This document shows, in pieces, positions 44,839 to 57,303 of a DNA stretch of 64,000 nucleotides; the stretch's first letter is position 1; each line of letters starts with the position of its first letter. The translations under genes and the position numbers were made by a program. The stretch covers positions 15,292,001 to 15,356,000 of the forward strand of contig AP031354.1 of assembly GCA_037833965.1 (NCBI GenBank). Reading direction: 5' to 3'. The notes below the pieces were generated by a model, which was not told where the DNA came from, made no database searches, and saw nothing but the letters and a program-made list of their open reading frames with translations. Source of the DNA: Marchantia polymorpha subsp. ruderalis. Taxonomy: Eukaryota > Streptophyta > Marchantiopsida > Marchantiales > Marchantiaceae.

Positions 44839-45795
44839 TCAGGAATCATAAGGAGAGGGTTCAGGTTCGACTTCGACGGGCTCCATCTTCCACTTCTGAT
44901 TCTCGCCCTTGGTCCACGTGTGAAGGAGTAGTCGATGGCCATCTTTGATACCGCCATGCTTTCGGTCACCGTGATCGGCATCCAGATTAAGTGTGATGTT
45001 CGTAACAAGCCTGATGGTTGAGTACCCTTTGCCTACATCGCTGCTTTGAGACCAGAGAATAGAGTTGTCAAGATAATTGGGGCGCCACAGTTCAGCTGTC
45101 ACCTGAAAGTCAGCAGCGGACGATAAGTTACAGCGTAATGCAAATCTGGCGACAACAGCAAGGAGCATCAAATCCGTGACATCCTTCCGGCTTTCAGTTC
45201 CTTGTAGGAGATTGGTACACTTACAGGATCACCAAGCTCGGTGCCATGCTTCAGAGCCATTCCCGTGGCTTTGTTTATCAGGATAAATCCAGGGCATCCT
45301 TGCTGGTCGGTGAATTTGTCCCTCATATCCACTTTGATCCATTGCTGCACCAATCAACGCATTTGATCAAACTCATAATCTTTTGCAAAAGCTTCTCTGC
45401 TGTATATGGTGAAAATTGAAGCAGCCTGGGAGATGGGTCACGTAGATACGTCCTGGAAAGCATCATTCCCTGCGGTCTAGAGGTTGAGCAAAACAGAATT
45501 AGACTGACGAGAGAATTCGAGGTAGGCAAGCTCACTGCAAAAGATCAGAAAAAAGACTTCGGACATTTGAGAGCTGTACCTGCTGCGGATCGTGCCTGTT
45601 CTTGAACGCCAGAACGACTCCGTCGGGCTTCACTGCCAGTCGATAGTTAGGGTTCGCTTCCGAGAACACAGAAACCAGTTCACCGGTTGGGTGGGCAGGA
45701 TTGTAACCGCCAGGATTGTTGTGCGTCATGTGCAAATTCGAGCGGTGTTCGTGGCGGTGCAGGTGGTGGTGACCATAGTGCTCCTCGGCCGCCAT
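44839..45795 (-). CDS. EUL-type lectin (Euonymus-related lectin, EULS3-like)
   Basis: Three exons on the minus strand: 45795-45580, 45344-45225 and 45102-44839, all with GT-AG borders and phase-0 joins, give 199 residues. The N-terminal 30 residues are rich in His (HYGHHHLHRHEHRSNLHM) and probably disordered. One EUL domain follows: PTGELVSVFSEANPNYRLAV, FTDQQGCPGFILINKATGMA, YSTIRLVTNITLNLDADHGD and LLLHTWTKGENQKWK. This is a beta-trefoil carbohydrate-binding fold; related plant proteins are nuclear and cytosolic and respond to stress. There is no signal peptide, which fits a nucleocytoplasmic protein. An in-frame upstream GTG/other start would add 18 residues, but the ATG at 45795 with GAAAATGG context is the better start. 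It is a single-domain (S-type) member of normal length. A GC-rich 5' region follows to the right. Confidence 0.92.
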
Positions 45796-47900
45796 TTTCA
45801 CGGTAGTCTGTGAACGATCAGGAGCTCGAGAAAGAGAGAACTCTCGCAAGGCTTTTCACGATCGGCGAACAAGTGGCTCGAGTGTTCGAACAATCTATCT
45901 CTTATAGATCGGTCTCCTGTGCGGGGGGCAGGTAGCTCGTGCAGAGCGACCTTCCACAGATGCAGAGCAGAAGCGAGTGAGCAAATCAGTGTCCCGAGTC
46001 CGAGCGCGCAAGTCCGCAAACCGCTTGATGCTTCCCAATTGCCAAGGAAAACGAGAATTTATGGCTTCTCGGGCTGCCTGATTTAGGACACTGGCTTCCC
46101 GTAAGAACCGAGTCACAAGGTGAAAATTCGAAAACCGGAAGGTCTCGGTCCCAATTCACCCGCACGAGGAGAGAGGACGCACGACCAGCTGATCCGATCC
46201 GAAGGAAGAACACAGCTCCAGCTCCGGTGAAAAAACTCGGAACGCAGCAAGCGAAACGGAGGGAGCGACTGGAAAGATCTTCTTTGAAATCGCTGACAGG
46301 TACGTCCTCCTCGTGCGTGATAGTAAAGTGGTCAGATCTTCCAATCAAAAGACGACAAGGACAATAATTGGCAGCGCCCACTAAGACTGCCTAATCGTCG
46401 AATGCACAGTCGACATCGACCTCGCCGAATTTTCCAAATACACCGAAATACTGCCTTGTACGCGTACTCAGAGAGAGAGAGAGAGAGAGAGGGAGAGTCT
46501 ACGGCCTCACGGTCTCCACGCCCCCAGCGGGATTCGCTGCAAGGGACCTGCGGCTTCCGCTCCCCACCACACGGCCCCAGGCGGGGGTATCAAAATACGG
46601 ATCTTCTCTTCCGCAGGTCACGGGGCGGGGCGAGGCCGTCCGAGCTGGGCTTTAGGAACGTTTTTGCGGCTCACCCTGTCCAGGTAGACGCCCAAGCAAG
46701 CAGACGAAGCAGGCGAGTAGATGCGTTGCGAGCAAGTAAAGTGTCCCCAGAAGCGCCCGTCCGCTCGTTTCTCCCCAGGACTGGGGGGTGACACACTGCG
46801 GGGTGCCAGATTAGAAGCCAGCCCGGTCTCACTGGGGCCGGGGCACGCCAAATCTCGCGACTGATCCGAGCTGCTGCCGAAGAGGGGCGGCTCTCTTCCC
46901 GAAGGAAATGCGGGTCTGCCCGCGGAGTAAAATAGTCGAGAAAATACCTGTCCTGTCATGGAGGATGGAAGTGTTGGCCTCTCGGGGAAACGCAGCGGTC
47001 CAGCTTTGATCAGCCTGCAAACACTTGGAGCGCTCTATGTAGCCCGGACATTCGTTGTCAGATGCGTCCGAGGAATTCGTTCGATCGGCGAGGGGGGATG
47101 GATTTTTTTCGCCTGCACGCTGCACTGGAGGCTGGAGGCTGGTTGTTAGTGCGGGTCATCGCGACAGGCGGCGGGCCTGGCCATCTCGTTGCAGAGGCCC
47201 CTTCCATCTGTGATGCATGCGGAGCAGATCTTTCCATGGCATCAACGTTCTGTTCGAATGGCGCCATTCCAACACTCAAGACTCCTTTCCCATCTCCGCG
47301 TCGTGGACCAGATCCTTCAACAACTGCCAACTTTACTTGCTCCACGACCGTGTGAAGAGAAAAGCGTGCGTCGCCCGAGTAGATGCGTCAACGAGAGTTG
47401 ACGTCACGAGGATATAAGCAACACGGATATGGTTCATGCTGTCCGTCAGAAATATCTGGATTTGCCCCAGTCTGGTATGTCCTTTATATCACTTTCGATA
47501 ATTTATGCACAGATCCATTTTAGCAAAGCGAAAGTATCGCTCGTACTTTGCTTTAGCGAGTAAAAAACAACTGTGATGATCAGAAAATACAGGACAGTCA
47601 TGACTGGAATCAAAAGCATGATGAATGTCCAACAACGGGAGAACAACGCGACGTTCATCTAAACGCCCTATCCGTAAATCTCTCTCTCTCTCCTCCCGTG
47701 ATAAATTATTATCTCTCCGACTGCACATCCAACGTGACAAAACTAGCAACCATACTTACTTCCTCGGAGTAACTGGAGCAATCATCACCCATGACAACAG
47801 TACTTCTCAAACTTACAGAGAACTTACAATCAAACTTACAGAAGATTTCCGCCATGGCGCAAAGCATTTCCGTCGTCTTAATTACTAGAGGTAGTAGTTA
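45796..47900. promoter_or_regulatory. GC-rich 5' region of the lectin gene, no other supported gene
   Basis: The first few hundred bases should hold the lectin gene's 5' UTR and promoter. To about 47400 the DNA is GC-rich, with many overlapping open frames on both strands and no domain. A (GA)10 microsatellite lies at 46471-46490; such GA runs are common in plant 5' UTRs and promoters. A divergent plus-strand gene might start here, but I see no coding exon. Confidence 0.4.
46471..46490 (+). repeat. (GA)10 microsatellite
   Basis: Ten GA units in a row, followed by GGGAGAG. Confidence 0.9.
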
Positions 47901-47988
47901 CTACACTGCAGGCTAGAACAACCCCGACCGTATGACTGTGGGCCGACGGCATACGGTCACCATCGTGATGGTCTCTCCTTTGACACCG

Positions 47989-48019
47989 TCGCGTCAAGAC
48001 GGGTGACTTCTTGACGCGA
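47989..48019. other. Perfect 11-bp hairpin
   Basis: TCGCGTCAAGA at 47989-47999 pairs with 48009-48019 around a 9-nt loop. It lies just inside the left end of the TIR element, where subterminal repeats often bind transposase. Confidence 0.7.
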
Positions 48020-49033
48020 CCCTCTGGAATTCAAATTATACACATGGACACGTGTCGGCGCATGGAACAATGTGCGCGCCACAAGAGCCTTCTGCGGGGT
48101 TCATACTCTTGGATCTTCGGCTGATGAGAATACCAGCCGAAGTTCTGTCCAGAGCGAACTATCTTTCGCCTTCTACTAAAGAATTCCGTGTGCGGGACAC
48201 AGAAGCGGCTTGTTAAAATTTTCGGAACGCTCCTTCGTTAGAGCATCCATCCAACGAAACCAAACAAGGAAATCAGAGCTTCTGAGTAGAAAGATTCCTG
48301 AGTCAACAAAGTTCGCGTACAAGTCCGGATCTTGTTCTCAATGACAGAATAGCTTAATACGATTCACTGTGGGAGTTGAAAGACTTAAAAGAACTGTTTA
48401 TTAAAAAAGGATCGATCTCGAGGCTGCAGTAGTATAGTTCATTAAGTTCTTACATATGCCCACGCTGAGATCAGGTAGGGGAAAGTATATCTTAGGACAT
48501 TTTGAGACATTTCGCTCGCTGAACCTAGGCAATTCCTTGGAATCAGCGTGCCTGGCAAGGTGGTGCAGAATTGGCAGAATGGCAGCAGACCTGTATCTGG
48601 TCGCAAGATTGATGATGTGGTGGGGTTTAAACTGGTGAATAGTCTGAAATCTGAGTACTCAGCATGCTCTTTTTTAATTCAGGTTCTTTCATTTCAGCTT
48701 CGCAATTTCAACAAAATCATCGAGTCTGCCATGGACTCCCAGAAAATCAAAACACAAAACTGTGATGAAGATTCGAGAGAGGTTTTCTGTTTCCACCATG
48801 GCACTTCGAGGAAACTTCTTCTTCGGCACTGCCCACTTCAGTAAATTGCAGGAAGTCACCCATCACCACTTACTGCAGCAATTCATCGACACTGATTTGA
48901 TGTAGACGTGGGCACGGATTTGAGGAGGTGGATAATGGGAAACATACACGCTTTATGACAGGGTCGGGACTATTGCGCTTTCCTGAAACTCTTCCGGGTT
49001 GACGATCCCGAAAGCCACTGCAGGTAAAAGGTA

Positions 49034-49165
49034 GACCAGACGGACGAGAAAAACAGCGTGCAAGGTTCAAAGCTGGGAAGGGACGGGGAGAGGAACGGAG
49101 ACCAGACGTACGAGAAAACAGCATGCAAGGTTCAGTGCTGGGAAGGGACGGGTAGAGAAACGGAG
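49034..49165. repeat. Tandem repeat, two copies of about 66 bp
   Basis: Two copies starting ACCAGACG, with shared GTGCAAGGTTCA/GCTGGGAAGGGACGG blocks and a few differences. It lies inside the TIR element. Confidence 0.8.
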
Positions 49166-49549
49166 AGCAAGGCTGACATCGAGCTTTTACAAAGGACTAG
49201 GAGAAAGAAGGAAACCAAACAAAATTCGAAACCCGCCAGTTCTCTAAAAGCCGCGACGACAGTAAAAACCCTGGCCCATACAAACGCAACTCTCCTGACA
49301 ATCGTAACTCAGAATGCAGAAGAATGAAGAAATCATTCGACAAATCGCCACCTCCGAGGTCGCCTGATCCGCCATCGTCAATCCGAAAGTGAGTCACAAG
49401 AAATGCTAGACGAGAAGGCAGGCCAGAAGGTGCGAATCGCGATACCCCGGGTGACGGTGACGGTGAAACACACTGGGTGACGGTGCCAAACGAACGGTGT
49501 ACGTATACCGTCAGCCCGGAGAGCATACGGTCGGGGTTGTTCTAGCGAG

Positions 49550-52120
49550 AAGCGTTACTACTGCGTTACTACGTAATTAAGACGTAGTTCGTATTCTACT
49601 CAGTAGTATACGAACAAATGTGCACTCATACGCCTATGATTAGAAAGTCTAGTCTCGAATTTGACTCAAGTCTTGTTTTTGGTTATCGGAACGTTAATTC
49701 TCATAATCTTGGATGTGAAATAAATGACTAAAGAAGATCACGTCTTCTAAGTTTAGGTTTTTAGTTTGATTGTAAATCATGAATTTTGCTCTGTTATGAT
49801 GAGCTAAGAATTGTTTGACAATTTTATTAATGGATAATATCCAGCAATGATGCAGTTTACATTATACTCTTCATCTATTACGGCCTTTACTTTAATAGAT
49901 GAATATGGTTAATGAAATATGATTATTATAAAAAAGACAAGGATAAGCAAAAGTTGGGTGCAATAAGAACGTCTAATATCTACGGCGAATTTGTATAAAA
50001 GAAGATGATTTGTAGAGAATGTGAAAACATTAAAAAAAATACTTTCATTGTCTGGAAAATATTTTTTGATCAATATGATTCAACATAATCAATGAAAAAT
50101 TTAATTTTTTTGTTAAACTACGCATTGGGGACTCATATATCTTATGCAAATTATGAATTGACATTAATAATGTATTCATTATGAATAGTGTTAATTATGT
50201 TCATATTTAAATTATGAATTTTAAATATTAATATTTAAAATGAATTAAAAACCCTTGTCATGACTTGATTGAATTCGAGTTAAGAAATAATTAGTGTCAT
50301 TATGCTTATAATTTTCAATTTTTTAGAGGAATATAATTTAGTCCTCATCAAGAATGAATGGTTAATTTAAGCAATTTTTATTACAAAATTATTGATAAAT
50401 GTTTATTAATTTTGTTAATGTTATATGAAAAAGATAATTTTTGTTTTCATGACTATTTTTAATCCAATGTTTGATAAACATTAACAAAACAATTCTTTTT
50501 ATCAGAGCAAGATTGAAAATTTTTGCTCTACAATGATTTATTCCAGAAAAAAAGTCGCAATTATTTCACAATATTCCATCATATTTGGGAATCAAAGACT
50601 AGCCATACTTGACAACAACCATAAAATTTCTCGGAATATAGCTCAATTCGTAAAACTATTGAAGAGTCATAGCTTGAAAAATCATCCAAGAAAATAGTGA
50701 GAAGTTCAGTGGGGATTCATCATTGATGCGAGGATTGTAATAATTTATTTGGCTTGGAAGGAAGATGGTGTGGGATTTGCGGACCCTAGATCGCTATCAT
50801 ACAAAATCCGTGCCCCATGAAGAGGGATCACTTTGTATTGTCCAGAACATCAAAGTAGGCAAGCAAGCATGGCATTTACAATTTCAGAGGGTTGGAACAT
50901 TAATATACGAACGGAGAAGCTTCGTCTTTACCAAGTATTCTCACATTACGGTATTCTTCTTCCGGAAGTTTGTTAAGGTGATCACATCAGCGAGATATTC
51001 ATAGCAAGTAGAGATAGACGAAATAAACGACAAAGTCATTCATGTATTTTCAGATATTTGTGTGTTCGTGTCATACTGTTGTCCTCTCAACTGATCCTAC
51101 TTGTCTATGTTTAAAGCATTTGTTGACGACATTGCTCTGTCCGCAGTCAAAGCACAAGATCCAGTTCTTTGACTTGAACTATTACAACTGCACATGTCTC
51201 TAGTCCCAAGTAACTATCATATGTTTGCACATAGAATAAATCTCTTCTATAATTTAAGAGACTAGTTTGTCATTGGAGACTGAGCAATCCATCACCTTAT
51301 TGCTACATCTCTCTCATTGTAACTTTCAAATAATAATATTCGCTTTCCAAATGGATCATTGTCAAGTCTCAACCAACTATCAATGTGTTCTCATACTAAT
51401 AACTGTTCATGATTTCTTGCAAAGGCAAAGAGTAAGGAAATGTGTTATGTCATCTCGTTTGAATCCTTGAGTTTTTTGCTACTTGGTATAGCTTGAAAAG
51501 AAGCTAACAGTTTCGCCAAGGTGTGCAAGTGCATGTGCGACTAGACACGAAGCAATACAACATTGAATATGGGCCTGTTAGGTAGTACTAAAGCTTTTGG
51601 ATACTCCCTCCATTTGTCCAATAGTGGTGAATGGTTACGTTCAGAAGTTTATCTGTCCAAGTTCGAATATAGCAGGATCAAGAAGTTTTGCAAGGAACTT
51701 TCTTTACCATATCGCAAATGTATTTAAGATGCTCATTCATTATGGTCTGCACCTCCTGTTAGCACTTTGCAGGTAGTAGGTGAGAGTGCACGGAAGCCAT
51801 CAGGATAGTAAATTTATGTAGTAGGGTTGAATAACCGCATTAGCATACTGAGTTTAAACACCTATGCACAGGCATGGTTCAAATAGGCTACTCTATATGT
51901 CGGCGCCTAAATTACCTAAACGGGCACTAGTTGAGGCGCCTAAACTAAAATGGGCGGGATTTGGCGCCTAACTGAATCAAGAACCTAACCCCCAATGAGA
52001 AGAAGACGCGAAGTACTCCCTGCAACGGATTTCTGCATGCGAGTCAGAATATATAGAATAGTCTTTGTGAATTAGTGCATCTCATTTTCCTGATCGAGTT
52101 TCTCCGATTGAAATGCAGCT
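49550..52120. other. Intergenic stretch, AT-rich to about 50600
   Basis: 49600-50600 is AT-rich with no frames. 50600-52120 has short frames (for example 50765-51004 plus) with no domain. A GGCGCCTAAA motif occurs several times near 51903-51970 and may belong to the end of a DNA transposon. Confidence 0.5.
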
Positions 52121-52279
52121 CACTTTCCCGTTCGAACTCCTATAGAGTATGTCAATTTGACTGAGTGTTCGATCACTTTCCCGTTCGAATTCCTACAGAG
52201 TTTGTTGATTTGACTGAGTGTTCAATCACTTTCCCGTTTGAATTCCTACAGAGTTTGTCGATTTGACAGAGTGTTCGAT
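52121..52279. repeat. Tandem repeat, 3 x 53 bp
   Basis: Copies begin with CACTTTCCCGTT at 52121, 52174 and 52227. They share CCTACAGAGTTTGT and GATTTGACTGAGTGTTC and differ by a few substitutions. Confidence 0.85.
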
Positions 52280-54630
52280 CCTACAGAGTGAATATACTGC
52301 CCGGACAGCGAATGTAATTCTCGCGACCTTTCTTTCTTCTATGCGTTGTCATTCATTATTTGTCTTTACATGCTCTTTATATTAAGACTCTCTTCTCTTC
52401 AGGTTCTGATTGTTTTAAACTCTCGTCTAACTTGCATTTCTTGCTCGTCTGACCTTCGTTCTCTTTTGATCTTGTCCCGTTCTCGAACGTTTTTTTACTC
52501 AGTCTAGAACTCTTTCGTGTCTTCTAGCAGTACACGAAACTGCCTCGTGTTTGGCTTGTACTCTATGACTCGTGACAGAAAAGAGCAAAACTGCATCTGC
52601 GCGATTCGTTTGGAGGAGGCTTGAATCTGATGTGCAGCGATAACATTCTCGATTATGCGCGTTCTGTGAATCCATCATGGAATCGAAGGTCCCCTTCATC
52701 GACATTCACCTCTAATTGAACTCATTGCGCTTCGGTTTGCTAGCCGGCTGACCTGTCCTCATTAGAAAACATTGGAGTGATCATTTGACCCGTGGATTTT
52801 GCTTCGACCAAAATTGATCTAAACATCCACCCGCGAGACTCAGTTGTAATTCTTGCACTATAACACCTTCTTCAAGACTTCTCACTTGAGCTGCAAGTAT
52901 GGAATCAAGAACTGCAGAGAATGGCGTGATAATCCATGCGCTTCGTCGCTTGGAGTAAAATGACATTCCGTTCCGTAGAACTCAATCACCAGAATGCCCT
53001 CTTTGATTTCCAAAACATTCCTCACCTTCCCACACAGCCTCTAGACCTCCCAATTCTGTACCTAGCTGATAAGTTCGACGTCCCGGTCGATCATTGAAAT
53101 CATGATCCGGAAGGAATGAGCACGCAAATCGGCGAATCTGCCCTTGTTGCCTCACGACCGTCAAGCAAGACTAATGTCGATATATTGAGACTAAGAAGGC
53201 CCTGACACCCAACACCCGATCCCGGAACAAGAAGTCCGTCTCGAAGTCCCAGTCCCTAAACGAGTTCGACGGTATTTTTAACTAGACAATGTCCAGAATT
53301 GCATGCACAAGGCAGCCGGCCATATCCAAGCTCAGCTCAAGAAACCGCAGGCACCTCTTACGCTGTTACGGCAATATCGACATGGAGGAAGCAATTTGCA
53401 TTGACAGAAGGAGAAGAGTAATTAAGACTGCAAATCGGTCAGTGAATCACCAATGAGCACTTGGCCAATGCATCAAGAAGGTTGAACTGCCGCTTGCATG
53501 TGTACTCACTCGATGTGGTTTGAAGAATAAATCGTCATGAGAGGCATCGATCTAAACAGCTCCCTGATAATGTTCTTTTCGTCCTCTAAAAGCCATGGAA
53601 ATTCAATGTGGACGGATCCACAGCGACGGCGGCATGATGATCAATCGGAGTAGCATTTGTCATTAAGGTCGTGTGAGTGGACGCAGCGGCCAAGGTTTGT
53701 GCCATAATCTTCTTTCAAATGTCAGGACGCCGGAAGATAATGTGCGAGTCGTGTGATCATGTCTAGCTATAATCCTACATTTTGGCAGCTCCGCATTGAC
53801 GAGCTGAAGGAGTAGAAGAAAACCACAACTACTATCACGACGAAGTTCTGCACTGGACCCTGACTGCTGCAATTAAGTCTCCCAACTCAAAGTGGGAATC
53901 TGTGGATTCGATGAGCTCGTCGCTTGCTTCCGACCTCATCAATCAGGGCCGAGGACTTGGCTTGACTCGACGGTCAAGAGCGAGCGCCAATCTGAGCTAG
54001 TTGACCTTTTCTGGGGTGGAGACGGAAGGGCAGGGAGCCAAGCAAGACATTTCGACCTCGCCATCACCCTTCGCTCTCCGATCAGAAGGCAACTAAGCAG
54101 CATACGAGGCTGTCAATTCGGTGTGTGTTGTAGAGGACTAACTAAGCAGCATACGAGGCTGTCAATTCAGTCTGTGAGTTGTAGAGGACTGTAATAAAGT
54201 ATTATGCCCACATCAAAAGTCTTGATCCACCACGTCGGACCGCGCTGCATTGAAAAACATGCTGACATAGAAAAACATGCTGACATACCGCCGCAGCTCA
54301 ACGCACGAGCATCCGCTGATGCGGTCACCACATGTCAGGGACCACCGTGACGTCGAGCGCTTCTAAGACTGCCTTTGGATGGATTAGGACACATGACTGG
54401 CGTTTGACCTCGTTGGCCACTACCGACACCCGAATGGCCGATGAGGGAAAATTTCTACATGTTTCACTCTTCCTTGTCACAAATCAACCACAAACTACCT
54501 GTAACACAGAGTGCCATACACTCAACATAGTGCTCTCTAGTTTTTTTCCATGGATACTCAACTTTATGTATGAAATTTAGTGTGATTATAATAATATTTA
54601 ATTTTATTAATTATATATTCTAATTTTCTG
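52280..54630. other. Intergenic stretch, no recognisable gene
   Basis: Short frames on both strands have no domain. A 49-bp tandem duplication lies at 54091-54189 and a short one (AAAAACATGCTGACAT twice) at about 54254-54288. The right end may hold the left border of the hAT element. Confidence 0.5.
54091..54189. repeat. Tandem duplication, 2 x 49 bp
   Basis: Both copies start AACTAAGCAGCATACGAGGC (54091 and 54140) and end TTGTAGAGGACT, with a few differences in between. Confidence 0.85.
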
Positions 54631-54639
54631 TTTTTTGAA

Positions 54640-56945
54640 ATGCTGCAGGATAGTAGCGAAGAGGATAAACTTACTGTGGGCATCAAATTTATGTCATTTT
54701 CATAATGACAAAAAAATGACCATCTGCCTACATGAAAGGAAACGACAAAAAATTCGGATTGAAGGTTGTAAGTCGAGACTCAAAATCGTCAAAAGTGATG
54801 GGTGTGCAATGTTGGTTTTGTATTGCATTTGGTTGGGAAGAGAAGGTAGATGCAAAATGAATAGTGGCATCTTCTGTGCAAGCATGGAAATCTCCTTTTT
54901 GTTATGACAATATTGAGCATCATCTTTGTACCCAACATACCAAACAATGGGATGTGTATCAAAACTTAGAAACTTCTTCAGATCGTAATTCATTTTTTGA
55001 TGATGAGCCAATTGCTTCTAAAAATTCTCTTAAAGCCCATTTTCCGTCTTCTTTGGAAGATGAAGGAGATCTTGTATATGATATTGAATGAGATTTTGTT
55101 GATATCATTGTCGGCAATATGATGTTCAATCCCGAAGAACAAGAAGAAAGTGATGCAGAAGATGAAGAAGAAGATGTACATCTGTTTGGTAGTATGGGTG
55201 AAAATAATATCCAACTAACCCAACATCAACAAGCAGCAACCAAGTCTAAAGCACGCGCATTATCACTGTTTCATCGCGTTGAATTGAAGTACGTTGTTAC
55301 AGATTACTTTTACTTAATGACAATTTCCAAGACAAAAACAATGTTGTTTCGTCTTGCTATGCGATACGTATCTTGCGGGACATCATTTCGTATGGCATCC
55401 GAACTTGTCGGTTGTACATATGATGTTTTGGGCAATCCTGCTATACATTCCTGTTCTCGTCACGAAATTAGTAGCTTTATTTGGGTAATCTGCGCTGCCA
55501 ATCTTCAAAAGATTGCGAAACTTCTTCAACGTTCGTGAGAATTTTCATTAGCACTCAACTCGGCGACACATCAGAGCACTTCATTTCTTGACATACGTTT
55601 CCGGATCTTCAATTCAATTGTTAACTTGCATGGTTGTGCTCTTCCGATGTTTGATCGCCATACAGGTGAAGTTATGTTCACAATGGTGAGCAAATTTTTG
55701 ACAGTGCTCTGTCCTGATTGGACAAATCGTTTTCTTGGTTTGACAACTAACGGGGCTTGCAATATGACTGGACGGATTACTGGGGTTGTTACCCGCCTTG
55801 CCGACGTGATGCACAAGGATTGTTCTTTAATTCGGATTTGGTGCGGAGCTCATCAACTAGATCTTGTTATGGAAGAGATAATGAACAATGTCATCAAAGA
55901 ACGATTTTTTTTAGTGATGATTGGATTCATTACTCACCTGACACGACAACAAAATTTGATCGCAGAAATGCAAACTACATGCACTCGTGTTGTTAATCGT
56001 TGACTTTCGACGGAAAAAGTCATTACTTGGTTCAAAATCCATCCAACTCAGTTACTAGTTCATATCGACTCAAAACAACCAGCTTCCGCTCCATCTCGAC
56101 TTTGGTGGGTTGCACTTCTTTCTATGCATCATTTCACCACACAAGCAGCTATTGCTTTTCGTACTATTCAAAGGTTAACTACTCTTGTACTTCAGCAGCA
56201 AAACGCCTTGGATAACCTTGTGGCAACTTTCATTGCCGATGTTAGAGTAATTGGACCGCTCAACGCAAAATCAATTGCTAATGTTGATCTATCAACTCAC
56301 GTCATAGCCGGTCATTATGCGATCGCTTTCTCTAATTTTCAAGAATTTTTCATTGGTATGGCTTCTTGGGTTGAACCCTTACTTAACGAAGCCACTGAAA
56401 GCGATCTAAGCGATCTTCAATGAGACATCGCTCTTGTTTATGTCACAGCCTGCTATCGAATCCACAAAATTTGTGCTTATCGAGATCAAAACAACAATGC
56501 AATGATTGATTTTGGTTCTATTTTCCAAGTGCTACCACATGAACTCATCAAGCTATCTGTAGCAGATTTTATCCGAAAGATGCGGCAACATGCTTTTCGA
56601 TTGAAGCATTCTTATTCATCTGATCAGATTGATATCATAGCTGATGAGCACAAAATTCTAATCTATGCTCATAGATGTGAGCCAGTGATTAAAAGCGTTA
56701 TCGATTCGCTTTCCAGTAGTTCAAGTTTCAAGTACAGCTGTTCTTCTTTGGGTGCTCGATTTCCGAATTTGATGGGATATTGTTGTGTAATTGCGACGCT
56801 TTTTCCTGGAACTAGCACGGTAGAGTCTGAATTTTCAATTTTGCGTTGGGAAAAAGATTTGTTTCAAAAAAGATTATCAAACTTTGGATTAGAAAGAGTT
56901 TTGCAGACAAAACAGTTCTTGTTCATAGAACAGTTCAAGCATTGA
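54640..56945 (+). pseudogene. hAT-family transposase, broken by four stops
   Basis: From 54864 to 56945 one frame encodes about 690 residues of a cut-and-paste transposase. It begins with a BED-finger-like piece (AWKSPFCYDNIEHHLCTQH) whose first part lies in another frame at 54635-54863, so a frameshift lies near 54860. An acidic linker follows, then the catalytic part (FLGLTTNGACNMTGRITGVV, then WCGAHQLDLV, the CxxH-like hAT landmark), and the C-terminal dimerisation segment (FPGTSTVESEFSILRWEKD). In-frame stops are all TGA: 55089-55091, 55536-55538, 56001-56003 and 56421-56423. By memory its C-terminus resembles hAT proteins common in oomycetes as much as those of flowering plants. The final stop at 56943 is natural. 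Confidence 0.82.
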
Positions 56946-57303
56946 CAAATGTTTGGTAAAAATTTTGTAATGAAAATTTTTGAATAAAAGTTATCATGAA
57001 GTCAAAATAATTTTTGTTTTGACTATGTTATGTTCTATGAAAAATTTTGGTTCAGAAATATTTTTTATATAATTTGTATTGAAAATGGTCAAAATAAATT
57101 TTTAATTAACAAGATCAAACTAATTTAGATTAAATTTTCAAGAGACTAAATTAGTCTAAATTAATTTTCTCTAAATACTAAATTAGTCTAAATTTATTAA
57201 TTTTTCCTAAATTGGTCTAAATTAACATTTTCAAAAAAATTAAATTAGTCTAAATTAAATTTTTTAAGGAGACTAAATTAAGTGTATTTAGGTAATTTAG
57301 GCG

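Larger units (their letters stand above)
47912..49546. mobile_element. Non-autonomous DNA transposon with terminal inverted repeats, 1.6 kb
   Basis: The left end (47912-47934) and right end (49524-49546) are exact inverted repeats over 23 bp, starting GCTAGAACAACCCCGACCGT. Imperfect similarity continues about 25 bp further, including a second GACGG-TATACG-like block. No transposase frame lies inside; the longest frames show only low-complexity content. I could not identify a clean target duplication, so the superfamily is uncertain. The element holds a hairpin at 47989-48019 and a 67-bp tandem repeat at 49034-49165. Confidence 0.75.
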
